A stretch of DNA of 64,000 nt from Symbiodinium natans (GCA_905221605.1 CAJNDS010002124.1:906921-970920); one strand, 5' to 3'; numbered from the stretch's first letter, positions 52,143-62,130 are shown. Program-made: numbers and translations. The notes: generated by a model not told the origin, from the letters alone.

Positions 52143-52302
52143 AATACGGCACAAAGGAACAATGGAATACCGAGTCTATTTCGGTAGCTTGTGTTTGGCA
52201 TGGTTTAAGGCAGTTAAGGCTACCCTCTCCCTTGCCAATGTCGAGCGCAGGGAAGGGCAGCATTGCAGCGTTTTCCCCTACTTCAAAGACTCAGGGAACT
52301 TT
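52143..52302 (+). CDS. Exon of 53 codons with strong donor
   Basis: Acceptor CCCCATAG, donor GTAAGT. Reads GTMEYRVYFGSLCLAWFK, AVKATLSLANVERREGQH and CSVFPYFKDSGNF. Longer and more AT-rich than most islands. Family unknown. Confidence 0.5.
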
Positions 52303-52494
52303 GTAAGTGTGCAATGCGTCAGGTGCTTGTCAGGATAAGGATACTTCGGAACCCCAAACCCTGAACCCTAGCTTTGTAGATCCCAAGGGGACTCCATGGA
52401 AGCCTTCAGGGGCCTCAAGAAGCTTGTTTATAGAGGTCATGGAGTCCTCCTGTAGTTTAGGGTTTAGGGTTTAGGGTATGTTGATGCCTCTCAG

Positions 52495-52611
52495 CTTAAT
52501 TTCTTCTTGGAAGGAGACTATAAAGGGGTACTTTACCATGCCTTTTTACATATGCCCAAAGGGCTATGTCGACTGCGCTAGACCCATGAACTCTGCCCAT
52601 GGTAGGCCGCT
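52495..52611 (+). CDS. Possible exon, two frames
   Basis: Acceptor CCTCTCAG, donor GTAGGC. Frame A: KGYFTMPFYICPKGYVDC. Frame B: FFLEGDYKGVLYHAFLH. Confidence 0.4.
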
Positions 52612-52871
52612 CTCGCCAGCTTGCGTAGCGGAGCCATGGAGTTCGAGAAGGCGGGCGCGCGCAGGGTTCAGGGTTTACCATTCAGGGTTTAGGGTTTCGG
52701 AGCTTCCGTGTCTTAATCCTGTGGAGTTTCAAGGGTAGTCATAAGCAGGGTTTTCAAGTATCCCAAGCTTTGAGAAAAGAGCCATCTATAACTTTTCTAT
52801 CTTACTTCTTATGACCATTTCTATGTTGAACGTTACAGCCTACACCCTACATGATCTGCCCATGCATGCAG

Positions 52872-52930
52872 GGCGACGGAGCCAGAACCTCAGCATCAGA
52901 GCATTTCCTTGAAATCTCAAAGGCAACGGG
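52872..52930 (+). CDS. Mini-exon GDGARTSASEHFLEISKA
   Basis: Acceptor CATGCAG, donor GTCTGG. Confidence 0.45.
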
Positions 52931-53559
52931 GTCTGGGATCTGCGGCGTCTGGGGTTTAGGGCTTAGGGCTTAGGGCTTAGAGATGCTGGTTCGAGTTTAG
53001 GGCTTAGGGTATAAGTCATAGGCATAGGGTTTAGGGTTTAGGGTTTAGGGTTTAGGGTTTAGGGTTTAGGGTTTAGGGTATAAGGCATAGGCATAGGTGT
53101 GTTGGGGATACGAGTTTAGGGCTCAGGGCTTAGGATGTGGGTACGTTGCACAAGCCTTCCTTCTCATGGTTTACATGTGTGTGTGTGTGCCGGACTGTGG
53201 CTGATTAAGGCGCATGTCCTTGATTGCTGAGCCTCTTCAGTCGTCGTTCACCACACACACATACACACCCCACCCCACCCTCCACCCTAGACCTTGCACC
53301 ACCTAAACCCTGAACCACTCAGCCACTAAAGACTAAAGTCCAAACCCTGAACCCTAAACCCTAGCCCTAAACCCTAAACCTTAAACCCTAAACCCTAAAC
53401 CCTAAAGTGTTGAGGTGCCTGGCCTCTGGAGCTTTGTGATGTCGGGTTTGGGGATTCGTGCTATAGGCCTGAGCGCTTGGGCCGTAACCCTAAACCCATA
53501 TGAGCCCCTAGAAGCCCCTATAAGCTCCTATGAACCCCTAAACCTTCGACCGCAAATCT

Positions 53560-53640
53560 TAAACCCTAAACCCTAAACCCTAAACCCTAAACCCTAAACC
53601 CTAAACCCTAAACCCTAAACCCTAAACCCTAAACCCTAAC
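53560..53640 (-). repeat. CCCTAAA array, 11 units
   Basis: Nearly perfect units. Confidence 0.98.
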
Positions 53641-53691
53641 CCTGGATTTAGGCTAAACCCGAAATCCTGCCTGGGCGCCCAACGTGCCGAG

Positions 53692-53749
53692 GATGAGAGT
53701 CTCGTGTGGAATGCGGCCGAGGACAAGGCCGGTCCGTCGAGACATGGCA
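53692..53749 (+). CDS. Mini-exon DESLVWNAAEDKAGPSRH
   Basis: Acceptor GCCGAG, donor GTTGGG. The frame is also open 20 bp upstream (GAQRAE). Confidence 0.45.
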
Positions 53750-54065
53750 GTTGGGTTTACGGTTCGGTTTCTAGGGTTTGTAGAGTTAGAGGTGAAGGTT
53801 TAGGGTTCAGGGTGTAGGGAATCGGGGTTTTGGGGTTTAGGGTTTAAGAATTTAGGGTTTAGGGTTTAGGGTTTAGGGTTTAGGCAAGTATACGTAGGGT
53901 TTAGGATTTAGGGTTTAGGATTTAGGGTTTATCGAATGGGTGGGGGGCGTGGGGGACGCACACGCATCCTGGGTTGGGAAGGGGGATTGCTGTGCAGTGT
54001 GTGGAAGCCCCTGAACTCGCACAGGGCAAACCCTCAGTCCCAAAAGGCCCTGGGCCCAGGGCCTA

Positions 54066-54176
54066 CTAACCTCGGTAGCCCAGTGGTACCCTTTGCCCTT
54101 TTTTTGGGGTTCTGGTTTCCCTTATAAAACAGCCAACCAAAAAAAGGGTGCCCTGATTATAAGTGGTTGGTAGACT
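54066..54176. mobile_element. Fold-back element, GGTAGCCCAGTGGTACC family
   Basis: The left end is exactly GGTAGCCCAGTGGTACCC; the right end is decayed (AAGTGGTTGGTAG). Confidence 0.7.
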
Positions 54177-54380
54177 GAAGAGTGTCTCCGTGTAAGGCCT
54201 TAGGAGCAGTGAGGTTCTGAGTCTTCAGGTTTAGGACTTAGGGTTGAGGGCTTAAGGGTTCCGGTAGACTTGAGGCAATTAGGGCTTTGGGGGGTTTAGG
54301 GGCTTGGGGGGGTTTTGGGGGGGTTTAGGGTGAAGCGCCCGGAGGTTCGAGGCATTGAGGTTTGGAGATGGGGTTTAGAG

Positions 54381-54428
54381 TTTTGACCGAGGGTGCTGCA
54401 GCAACTTTCCAGCGGATGCGGGCGCTTG
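54381..54428 (+). CDS. Mini-exon LTEGAAATFQRMRAL
   Basis: Acceptor TTTAGAG, donor GTGGAC. Confidence 0.4.
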
Positions 54429-54673
54429 GTGGACCTAAATCTCAAGAAACAGCTGGACCTACAAGCGTACCATAATGCACCTGATTTAGTGTAGCGCTAA
54501 GGGTCCATGTACCTTATCACTATATACTTGAGCCCCACAGTCCCTTTTTAGGAAGATCGTTAAGGCCCAAGTACCCTAAACCCTGAACCCTAAACCCTAA
54601 ACCCTGAACCCTGAACCCTAAATCCTAAACCCTGAACCCTAAACCCTAAACCCTAAACCCTAAACCCCCCAAC

Positions 54674-54744
54674 CCTCTATGCCATCAACCGCGAGGTGGA
54701 GCGACACGATGGCAGGCCAGGGCTCCCAGAGTTCCCCCAAATAG
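54674..54744 (+). CDS. Mini-exon LYAINREVERHDGRPGLP
   Basis: Continues EFPQI to a GTTTAA donor. No acceptor at the very start; CGCGAG at 54694 is possible. C-rich units before. Confidence 0.45.
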
Positions 54745-54961
54745 GTTTAACGTGGTATAGTTTGGGGTATAAAGGTCTGTGTTAAGGGTTCATAAGGCTT
54801 GGGATATAATGTTTGGGGTTTAGGGTTTAGGGTTGCCGAGGTCAAGGGTTCAGCATTTCTTTCGGAATGAAGTGTGCAGAGTAAACTGTCTTGTATATGC
54901 TTTTGGGGTCAACATCGCGCCCCTTTGACGACAGCCATTCAAGGTTTCAGGTGTGCATATG

Positions 54962-55064
54962 TACAAGGAGGGGCACACCTAGGTATATGTAGAGCTAAAG
55001 GAATCCTAACTTAGATTACAAGTCGCTTAACATGAGTCAGTATAGTGAGGGTGCCCCTCCTTGC
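54962..55064. mobile_element. Fold-back element, GGGGCC/GGGGCAC terminal family
   Basis: TACAAGGAGGGGCAC and GTGCCCCTCCTTGCA ends, same interior as 8276 and 38961. Confidence 0.75.
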
Positions 55065-55084
55065 AGGGCCTACAGTCTTAGGGC

Positions 55085-55160
55085 TTGAGGGGGTCCGGGG
55101 TGCAGGGCATGTAGCACATGCTAGGCGGGGCCTCTTGCGAAAGAGCTATGCCGCGGGCCA
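55085..55160 (+). CDS. Possible mini-exon GHVAHARRGLLRKSYAAG
   Basis: Directly right of the fold-back element. Acceptor GTGCAG. Confidence 0.3.
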
Positions 55161-55239
55161 GGCATATAGGGGGGTTGGGGGGGAAAGGCGGACAGGGTGC
55201 GGGGGGGGGGGGGGGGGGGGGGAGGCGGTGGGGCGTTGT

Positions 55240-55560
55240 GAGCGCTGGAGCTATGTACATGTGTACATATGTACATACGTTGTATCTACAGCACAAGCGA
55301 TGTGAAACCAAGCATCCAAAGTGTACTTCTCTATTGCTTGTTTGGGTGCTTTGGATACCAATGTTCTTGGCTCCTCCATCTATGCAACGGCTCTTCAGTA
55401 GTCAACATCGGCAGTAGTCAACATCTGTTCTCTACCAAGTGTGCTGACTTAACGTACGTATCACAATTTACACTGAAATGGGAAACGAATACTTCCCAAC
55501 ATTACCCCCTTGTTACTACCGAGTACAGAGACCACCTACAAATCCATAGGCCCCTAAACT
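55240..55560. other. AT-richer island, unassigned
   Basis: Contains a 100-codon frame (SDVKPSIQSVLLYCLFG...) and GTACAT-rich simple sequence. No splice support or recognised motif. Confidence 0.3.
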
Positions 55561-55812
55561 TTAGCCCCTAAACCCTAAACCCTACACTATGCTGGCTGAT
55601 AAACTTAATAAACTAACTACCCCTCCCCCCCTAAAACAAACACACATAAAGAGAGACACATGGGCGTTTCCCAAGCTACGGGACCTGTTGCATACCCCAA
55701 AGTAGTGTAGCCGTTTAAATGGGAGCCAGTTTGGGGTTAGGGATTAAGTAGGGCTCTAAACCCTAAACCCTCAACCTCAGACCCCAAACCCCAAACCCCA
55801 AACCCCAAACCC

Positions 55813-55902
55813 TAAACCCTAAACCCTAAACCCTAAACCCTAAACCCTAAACCCTAAACCCTAAACCCTAAACCCTAAACCCTAAACCCTAAACCCTAAA
55901 CC
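55813..55902 (-). repeat. CCCTAAA array, about 13 units
   Basis: Perfect units preceding the 55912 island. Confidence 0.98.
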
Positions 55903-55911
55903 CCACACCAG

Positions 55912-55988
55912 ATTCGAGACAGGACAGGCGCCGCCCTGGCTGCGGCTGGCTTGGGAGCTCAGCAGTCCGCCTTGGGAAGTCCAACCGG
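55912..55988 (+). CDS. Mini-exon IRDRTGAALAAAGLGAQQ
   Basis: Acceptor ACACCAG seven bases after the CCCTAAA run. The donor GT belongs to the first GTTTAGGG. A model example of the exon/array arrangement. Confidence 0.55.
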
Positions 55989-56071
55989 GTTTAGGGTTTA
56001 GGGTTTAGGGTTTAGGGTTTGGGGTTTAGGGTTTAGGGTTTAGGGTTTAGGGTTTAGGGTTTAGGGTTTAA

Positions 56072-57120
56072 GGCTTTACTAGAACCCAGGGTAGGCCCGG
56101 CCCTTATTCCCTTTTAAGGGTTTACTAGAACCCAGGGTAGGCCCTTATTCCCTTTTTAAGGGTTTACTAGAACCCAGGGTAGGCCCTTATTCCCTTTCTT
56201 TAAGGGTTTACTAGAACCCAGGGTAGGCCCTTATTCCCTTTTAAGGGTTTACTAGAACCCAGGGTAGGCCCTTATTCCCTTGTAAGGGTTTACTAGAACC
56301 CAGGGTAGGCCCTTATTCCCTTTTAAGGGTTTACTAGAACCCAGGGTAGGCCCTTATTCCCTTTTAAGGCTTTACTAGGACCCGGGGTAGGCCCTTATTC
56401 CCTTTTCAGGGTTTACTAGGACCCAGGGTAGGCCCTTATTCCCTTTCTTTAAGGGTTTACTAGAACCCAGGGTAGGCCCTTATTCCCTTTTAAGGGTTTA
56501 CTAGAACCCAGGGTAGGCCCTTATTCACTTTTAAGGCTTTACTAGGACCCAGGGTAGGCCCTTATTCCCTTTTAAGGGTTTACCAGAACCCACGGCAGGC
56601 CCTTATTCCCTTTTAAGGGTTTACTAGAACCCAGAATAGGCCCTTATTCCCTTTTAAGGGTTTACTAGAACCCAGGGTAGGCCCTTATTCCCTTTCTTTA
56701 AGGGTTTACTAGAACCCAGGGTAGGCCCTTATTCCCTTTCTTTAAGGGTTTACTAGAACCCAGGGTAGGCCCTTATTCCCTTTTAAGGGTTTACTAGAAC
56801 CCCGGGTAGGCCCTTATTCACTTTTAAGGCTTTACTAGGACCCAGGGTAGGCCCTTATTCCCTTTTAAGGGTTTACTAGAACCCACGGCAGGCCCTTATT
56901 CCCTTTTAAGGGTTTACTAGAACCCAGGGTAGGCCCTCATTCCCTTTTAAGGCTTTACTATAGGATGCAGGGTAGGCCCTTATGCCCTTTCTTTAAGGGT
57001 TTAGGGTTTAGGGTTTAGGGCTACCGGGACCCAGGGTAGGCCCTTATTCCCTTTCTTTAAGGGTTTAGGGTTTAGGGTTTAGGGCTACCGCGACCCAGAG
57101 TGGGCCCTTATTCCCTTGTT
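56072..57120 (+). repeat. Minisatellite, 24 units of 41-46 bp, with higher-order pattern
   Basis: Unit: AAGGGTTTACTAGAACCCAG then GGTAGGCCCTTATTCCCTTTT. Variants (GGCTTTACTAGGACC followed by ACGGCAGG) recur exactly seven units apart (about 56534/56827 and 56575/56868, i.e. 293 bp). The last two units contain three TTTAGGG heptamers in place of TTTACTAG. Confidence 0.95.
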
Positions 57121-57537
57121 TATTGGGTTTTAGGCTGGCTTCTCAGTGCCTTTAACCTAAAACTGGCACCCTCTTTTTTATCCTGGGGCACTCTTGGGTC
57201 TGGTTTAGGGCTTAGGGCTGAAAGGGTTCTTATGAAAAGCGTTTAGGGTTCAGGGCCTAAACCCGAAACCCTAAACACCAAAACCTGAGCCACTACGGCG
57301 CCACATTTAAGTTTTGGTTCTTGAGGGAATTGAGAATTTTGGTGCCCTCAGAACCTCCTCTACAGCCCTGAGGGTGCGGAGATCCCAAATCCCCTGCGAC
57401 GACTTTGGTTTAGGCATTCGGAGTTTTCACACGCGCTTGGAGCCATGTCAAGGCAGCCGCAACACACTCAACCCTAAACCCTAAACCCTAAACCCTAAAC
57501 CCTAAACCCTAAACCCTAAACCCTATTTCAGTTTCAG

Positions 57538-57613
57538 CCTGTGGTGGGCAAGAGGTTCATCTTGCGAAGTTTGCCTTCGAATCGCCAAGCTGTTGTTGTG
57601 AACCCAGCCGGAG
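57538..57613 (+). CDS. Mini-exon PVVGKRFILRSLPSNRQA
   Basis: Acceptor GTTTCAG. Continues VVVNPAG. C-rich arrays lie on both sides; the 3' end is uncertain. Confidence 0.5.
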
Positions 57614-57800
57614 ACCCTAAACCCTAAACCCTAAACCCTAAACCCTAAACCCTAAACCCTAAACCCTAAACCCTAAACCCTAAACCCTAAACCCTAAACC
57701 CTAAACCCTAAGCCTAAACCCTAAACCCTAAACCCTAAACCCTAAACCCTAAACCCTAAACCCTAAACCCTAAGCCCTAAGCCCTAAGCCCTAAACCCGA
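57614..57800 (-). repeat. CCCTAAA array, about 25 units
   Basis: The longest C-rich run, with CCCTAAG variants at the end. Confidence 0.98.
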
Positions 57801-57836
57801 AACCCTAAGCCCTAAGCCCAAACCTTGCGATTGCAG

Positions 57837-57870
57837 GTGGCACGCTGAATGCCGCACCTTCCGTTGCAGG
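57837..57870 (+). CDS. Possible mini-exon GTLNAAPSVA
   Basis: Acceptor ATTGCAG, GT donor near 57870. Confidence 0.3.
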
Positions 57871-58030
57871 GTCCAGGCTCGAGGGTCTTGGGTTCCCTGA
57901 TAAGCCCCGCGAAATCAAAAAAACACACGTTTTTTGTTCATTCCGAAGTTGCCCTTGGGTCCAGCCTGCCAGCAAGTACTCAACCCTAAACCCTGAACCC
58001 TGAACCCTAAACCCTAAACCCTGCTCTTAG

Positions 58031-58068
58031 ATTTATCAACCTGCAGCCTGGCGAACCCGACAATTCGG
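58031..58068 (+). CDS. Mini-exon FINLQPGEPDNS
   Basis: Acceptor GCTCTTAG, donor GTCGGA. Confidence 0.4.
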
Positions 58069-58096
58069 GTCGGATATCCTATACTACTATAACCCC

Positions 58097-58241
58097 CACG
58101 AGGAGGCCGGCTTACCATACTAACTACAGTTAAGCCTAGGGACGCTTAAGTTAGGATCCTTCTATCACAATTAGGGTCCTTATAACTCTACTTATAGAAC
58201 TAGTGGGGGGTGGGGGGGGGCGGGGGGGTGGGGCCTCCTTG
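58097..58241. mobile_element. Fold-back element, GGGGCC terminal family, with G-runs
   Basis: Ends CACGAGGAGGCC and GGCCTCCTTG; inner AAGTTAGGATCC and AACTCTACTTATA blocks. Confidence 0.65.
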
Positions 58242-58431
58242 TTGTAGTATAAATATGAACCACACGGCTTAAAATTCAAAACGCGTGCATCGGCAGCTTG
58301 CTGGGAAGTGGGAGCTCGGAAGCACGTATCATTTTTCCAGCTTCGCCTTTTCAACCCACCATAAACGGTAAACCCTAAACCCCAAACCCTGCACCCCAAA
58401 CCCTGAACCCTAAACCCTTGGCTGCCGTCAG

Positions 58432-58492
58432 GTTGTTGGAGCTCTTTCGCCGTGTCCGCGTCCTTCTCAACCTGGAGGAGCGGCGGCAGTGA
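58432..58492 (+). CDS. Probable terminal exon LLELFRRVRVLLNLEERR
   Basis: Acceptor GCCGTCAG. Frame ends Q-TGA. Amphipathic leucine/arginine helix, a plausible protein C-terminus. Followed by AT-richer sequence (58490-58740) that may be 3' UTR or spacer. Confidence 0.55.
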
Positions 58493-59096
58493 ACACATTT
58501 CAAGACAGTTCGAAAAGTCATCTTTACTCCCTAAACCCTAAACCTTAAACCCTAAACCCTAAGCACGTTCTTGTATTTTGATCGTCATTTTGGGAAAGAA
58601 CCGTAATCATCGCAACAGATGATTTTTGCTTTGTGTTCTAGTTACTTTAACAATACCACATGCATCCTACTGATCATAGTTTCATGTTTCCTGGTCGCTG
58701 ATCGTAGTATGCGGCAGGTTTGGGTTTACAGCAAACCCTAAACCCTAAACCCTAAACCCTATACCCTAAGCCCTAAGCCCCAAGCCCTAAACCCCACATG
58801 GCTTATTTTGCGTGGGCTTCGGCCTTTCAACCCGAAGCCGAAACCTGTGCAAGCAGAGTGCGTGCGGGTTTCCACCCACCTAAACCGACAAGGTCTAGGG
58901 GTTTAAGGTACAGGCTCAAAGTTAGAGGAAACCCACTCACACCGAAAAGGTTTAGGGGCGTAAGCCCTAGCAACCCTAAGCCCGGCCCCGAAACCCTAAA
59001 CCCTAAAGCCTAAACCCTAAATCCTAAACCCTAAACCCTAAACCCTAAACCTCGCAAAGCAAAGTTGCGGATTTGGGGTGTTTCGCTTGTATCAAG

Positions 59097-59160
59097 GAGC
59101 CGCGCAGCTACGAAGAGGCCAAGGACCAGGAAGGGCCGCCCAGCTTACGGACTTCAGGGC
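59097..59160 (+). CDS. Mini-exon EPRSYEEAKDQEGPPSLR
   Basis: Acceptor ATCAAG, donor GTGTCG. C-rich units before, G-rich units after. Confidence 0.5.
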
Positions 59161-59233
59161 GTGTCGGACCCGTTCGCTTAGGGTTTCGGGTTTAGGGTTT
59201 AGGGTTTAGGGTTTAGGGCTTAGAGTTTACGGT

Positions 59234-59473
59234 TTAGGGTTTAGGGTTCAGCTCTAAGTCTCTTTTGCATTTTTTGTCTTGTTGCTGTATCACTCCTATC
59301 ATTTTTACGACTGCGATGATTATAGCTTTGAAAACCCAAGCCGTGAAATCGTCAAGCCTTTGAGTATATCCATATGCTGGGAGGAGGCACGGTCCTAGCA
59401 AGTAATGAATTCGGCGCGAAATTTCGGTTTCCTGGGCTTGTTTTTTTGTTGAGTGCGTGGCTGCTTGAGCCAT
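59234..59473 (-). CDS. Minus-strand 79-codon frame, uncertain
   Basis: Begins ATGGCTCAAGCAGCC after an ACACCAG. Reads DDFTAWVFKAIIIAVVKM, then QQQDKKCKRDLE (hydrophobic then basic). The only minus-strand candidate that looks protein-like. No homolog recognised. Confidence 0.25.
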   Translation of the reverse strand: MAQAATHSTKKQAQETEISRRIHYLLGPCLLPAYGYTQRLDDFTAWVFKAIIIAVVKMIGVIQQQDKKCKRDLELNPKP

Positions 59474-59576
59474 CTGGTGTTGTAGCCGAGAGGCTCACCT
59501 GAAATCCCTGAACCCTCAACCCTAAACCCGAAACCCTAAACCCTAAACCCTAGCCCTAAACCCTAAACCCTTACAG

Positions 59577-59621
59577 GGAAGAAGTCCGGAAGCCTAAGCC
59601 TGATTCAACGAACATGTGGGC
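59577..59621 (+). CDS. Mini-exon EEVRKPKPDSTNMW
   Basis: Acceptor CTTACAG after CCCTAAA units; donor GTAGGC before TTTAGGG units. Confidence 0.45.
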
Positions 59622-59834
59622 GTAGGCCCTGCTAAGGGTTTAGGGTTTAGGGTTTAGGGTTTAGGGTTTAGGGTTCAGGGTTTAGGGTTTAGGGTTTAGG
59701 TTTTAGGGTTTAGGGTTCAGGGTGTAGGGTTTAGGGTTTAGGGTTTAGGGTTTAATGTTTCGGGTTTTGTGTTTTGTGTTTTGGGTTTAGGGTTTTGGGC
59801 ACTTGAAGCCTCTTAGTAGTTGGGTTCAGTGCAG

Positions 59835-59875
59835 GTGACAAGCACCTTAAGCTGCCTGGCTTTCCGCAATTAGGG
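59835..59875 (+). CDS. Possible mini-exon DKHLKLPGFPQL
   Basis: Acceptor AGTGCAG, donor GTACCT. Confidence 0.35.
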
Positions 59876-60021
59876 GTACCTTATAACCCTGAACCCTAAA
59901 CCCTAAACCCTAAACCCTAAACCCCTACCCCCTTTGCAGTTGTAGAGCGCTCTTGAGGCTTGCTCAGCTGCAGCCAATCGTTGAACTTTAAACGTTTTGG
60001 GTTTCCTTACTTAGTAGGAAT

Positions 60022-60040
60022 AATAAAGGCGCACAGCCTT

Positions 60041-60071
<31 letters not shown>
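60022..60071 (+). other. AATAAA plus genomic poly(A) of 27
   Basis: AATAAA at 60022-60027, then 17 bases, then 27 uninterrupted A. Looks like the 3' end of an inserted polyadenylated RNA copy (retrogene, SINE or LINE tail). No matching open frame lies immediately upstream. Confidence 0.7.
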
Positions 60072-60090
60072 CCTCAGCAAGCAATAACAA

Positions 60091-60110
60091 CCCCCCCCAA
60101 AAAAAAAAAA
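60091..60110 (-). repeat. C8-A12 tract (complement of T-G composite)
   Basis: 20 bp downstream of the poly(A). Confidence 0.9.
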
Positions 60111-60244
60111 TACAAAAAACACAAAAAATGAAAGAACAAAAGAAACCGAAACCCCACAAGCCCCACGAAATGGTTAGTTAGGGTTTATAGGGTTTAGGGT
60201 TTAATAAACAAACAAAGGAATAACAAAATCAACGCTGCGTCAAG

Positions 60245-60295
60245 GCGGCGGCAACCCTGGGAACCACACGGGCGAGGCGGCTGCTCTTTCACCGC
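60245..60295 (+). CDS. Mini-exon GGNPGNHTGEAAALSP
   Basis: Acceptor CGTCAAG; donor unclear; TTTAGGG-like units follow. Confidence 0.35.
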
Positions 60296-60557
60296 TAGGG
60301 TTTTGGGTGTGGGGTTGAGGGTTTAGGGTTCACGGTTCAGGGTTCAGGGTTTAGGGTTACATACAGTAGTCGCTTGAGACATGGTCCCAGACGTTCTTTC
60401 AAGTTAAAAGGGTTCTGAAGTAATGGGCTCTTGGGTGTTATAGGGTATATAAACCAGAAACCCCTAAACCCTGGACCTTAGACCCCACAACCCTAAAACT
60501 CTAGAACCCTAAACCCCTAAAACCCTAAAACCTTAAAGCAGAAGCCCGTGGGTACAG

Positions 60558-60593
60558 GCGCCGACAACAGCTCCTCGAAGCTCGAACGTCCAG
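60558..60593 (+). CDS. Possible mini-exon ADNSSSKLERP
   Basis: Acceptor GGTACAG, GC donor. A second frame (RRRQQLLEARTS) is also open. Confidence 0.3.
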
Positions 60594-61049
60594 GCAGGCT
60601 TTTGGGGTTTAGGGTTTAGGGCTGAGGGCTTAGGGCTTAAGGTTCAGGGTCTAGGGTTTGGGTAGTGTTTAGGGTTTACCCCGAAACCCTAAACCCGAAT
60701 CCCTGAAATACCGAATGTTCTTACAGGATCAACTACCTGCTTTGAACCCTGTATCCTTCTCTCGCCCTCAACTTCTCACTCCCTAAACCCTAACCTCTCA
60801 ATCCTGAACCTTTGGGCTTCCCCAAACAAACTTCGGACAACAGAAGAGTGTCAGGGTAGGCGTCAAGGCACCATGTTTGGGGTTACATCGTAAACAGCCC
60901 TGAACCCTAAACCCTAAACCTTAGACCCTAAACCCAAACCCAAACCCTAAACCCTAAACCCTAAACCCTAAACCCTAAACCCTAAACCCTAAACCCTAAA
61001 CCCTAAACCCTAAACCAACAAGAGCCCAGAGAATCTTTGGCCAGGCAAG

Positions 61050-61119
61050 GGACAGCCGGAGGCTACGCACTCAACGCGACAGCGCGGCCGGAAGAGCTGA
61101 AAGTGACCGAACCTTCAGC
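61050..61119 (+). CDS. Mini-exon TAGGYALNATARPEELKV
   Basis: Acceptor GGCAAG; the donor is the GT of GTTTAGGG. Continues TEPS. C-rich array before. Confidence 0.5.
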
Positions 61120-61559
61120 GTTTAGGGTTGTGGGTTCAGGGTTTAGGGTTTAGGATTTTGGGTTTGGGGTTTAGGTTTTGGGGTATAGGGTTCAGGGTTT
61201 AGGGTTTGGGGTTTGGGAGGACGCAGGGCCGTGGGGTTTGAGGCCTAGCATCTGGCTTTTTGTGGGTAGCATCACCCCCCATATAGAATCCCATAGCTGA
61301 ACTCTCCGCCCTAAACTCTCAGCTATGGGCAGGCAGACCTGACGTGCACCGGTTGAAGGGAATCTTTGGGTTTGGAGTTTAGGGCATCGGTTCAGGGTTA
61401 GAGGGTAGGAACTCTGCGTGCACTGAAGGAGTACCAGTTCCTGCTTTGCTTGCGGCTACTCTAACCATCTGTTGTTGAAAGATGCCTGCCATCAGATCCT
61501 GGCTTGATGTCTCCTATCGCATTTAAGGACATCGTAGGAGATATGTGTGTAAGCTGACT

Positions 61560-61675
61560 TGGTAATTAGCCCAGAGGTACCCTTTACACTTGTTTGGGGG
61601 TTCTGGTTTCCCTTATGAAATTACCAACCCCGAAAAGGGTGCCCTTATTCTAAGATGGTTACTGGGCTACCGAGC
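61560..61675. mobile_element. Fold-back element, GGTAGCCCAGTGGTACC family, best-preserved ends
   Basis: TGGTAATTAGCCCAGAGGTA at the left and ATGGTTACTGGGCTACC at the right. Confidence 0.75.
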
Positions 61676-61909
61676 TGAACTGTTCTCGCGTCTTTGAATG
61701 ACTGTTTTGGTATTCGCCTGTCATTATCAACGAGCTCTCCAGGTAGCACTTATCTCAGCCGGGGTCCGGGCTCTCACTGCTCTTCACCTTAAAAAACGCT
61801 CTGAACCCCTAATTAAACCCTAAAGCCCAGACCCTAAACCCTAAACCCTAGCCCGAAACCCTAAACCCTAAACTCTAAACCCCTCAGCCCCTAACTCTCT
61901 TCGGCGGAG

Positions 61910-61988
61910 CCATGTCCGACAAGTCGGCGCGCACTGATGCGATCAGCACCTTCAATCCAGGCCTCTACGGGTTTCTAAAAGCTTTTTG
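61910..61988 (+). CDS. Possible exon MSDKSARTDAISTFNPGL
   Basis: Acceptor GGCGGAG followed at once by an ATG in CC-ATG-T context. Frame continues YGFLKAF-stop. Could be a first coding exon (GTTTCT donor at 61970) or terminal. Confidence 0.4.
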
Positions 61989-61999
61989 ACGCTAGGTTT

Positions 62000-62130
62000 A
62001 GTGTTTAGGGCTTAGGGTGCAGGGCTATGGTTTAGGGTTTAGTGTCAAAATAGCGTTTTTGGTTTATGGTTTAGGGCTTAGGGTGTAGGGCTATGCTTTA
62101 GGGTTTAGTGTTAAAAACTTTTTTTGGTTT
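62000..62130 (+). repeat. Tandem duplication of a TTTAGGG-variant block
   Basis: GGCTTAGGGTGYAGGGCTATG followed by TTTAGGGTTTAGTGT and AAA-rich sequence occurs twice, about 67 bp apart. Confidence 0.8.
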
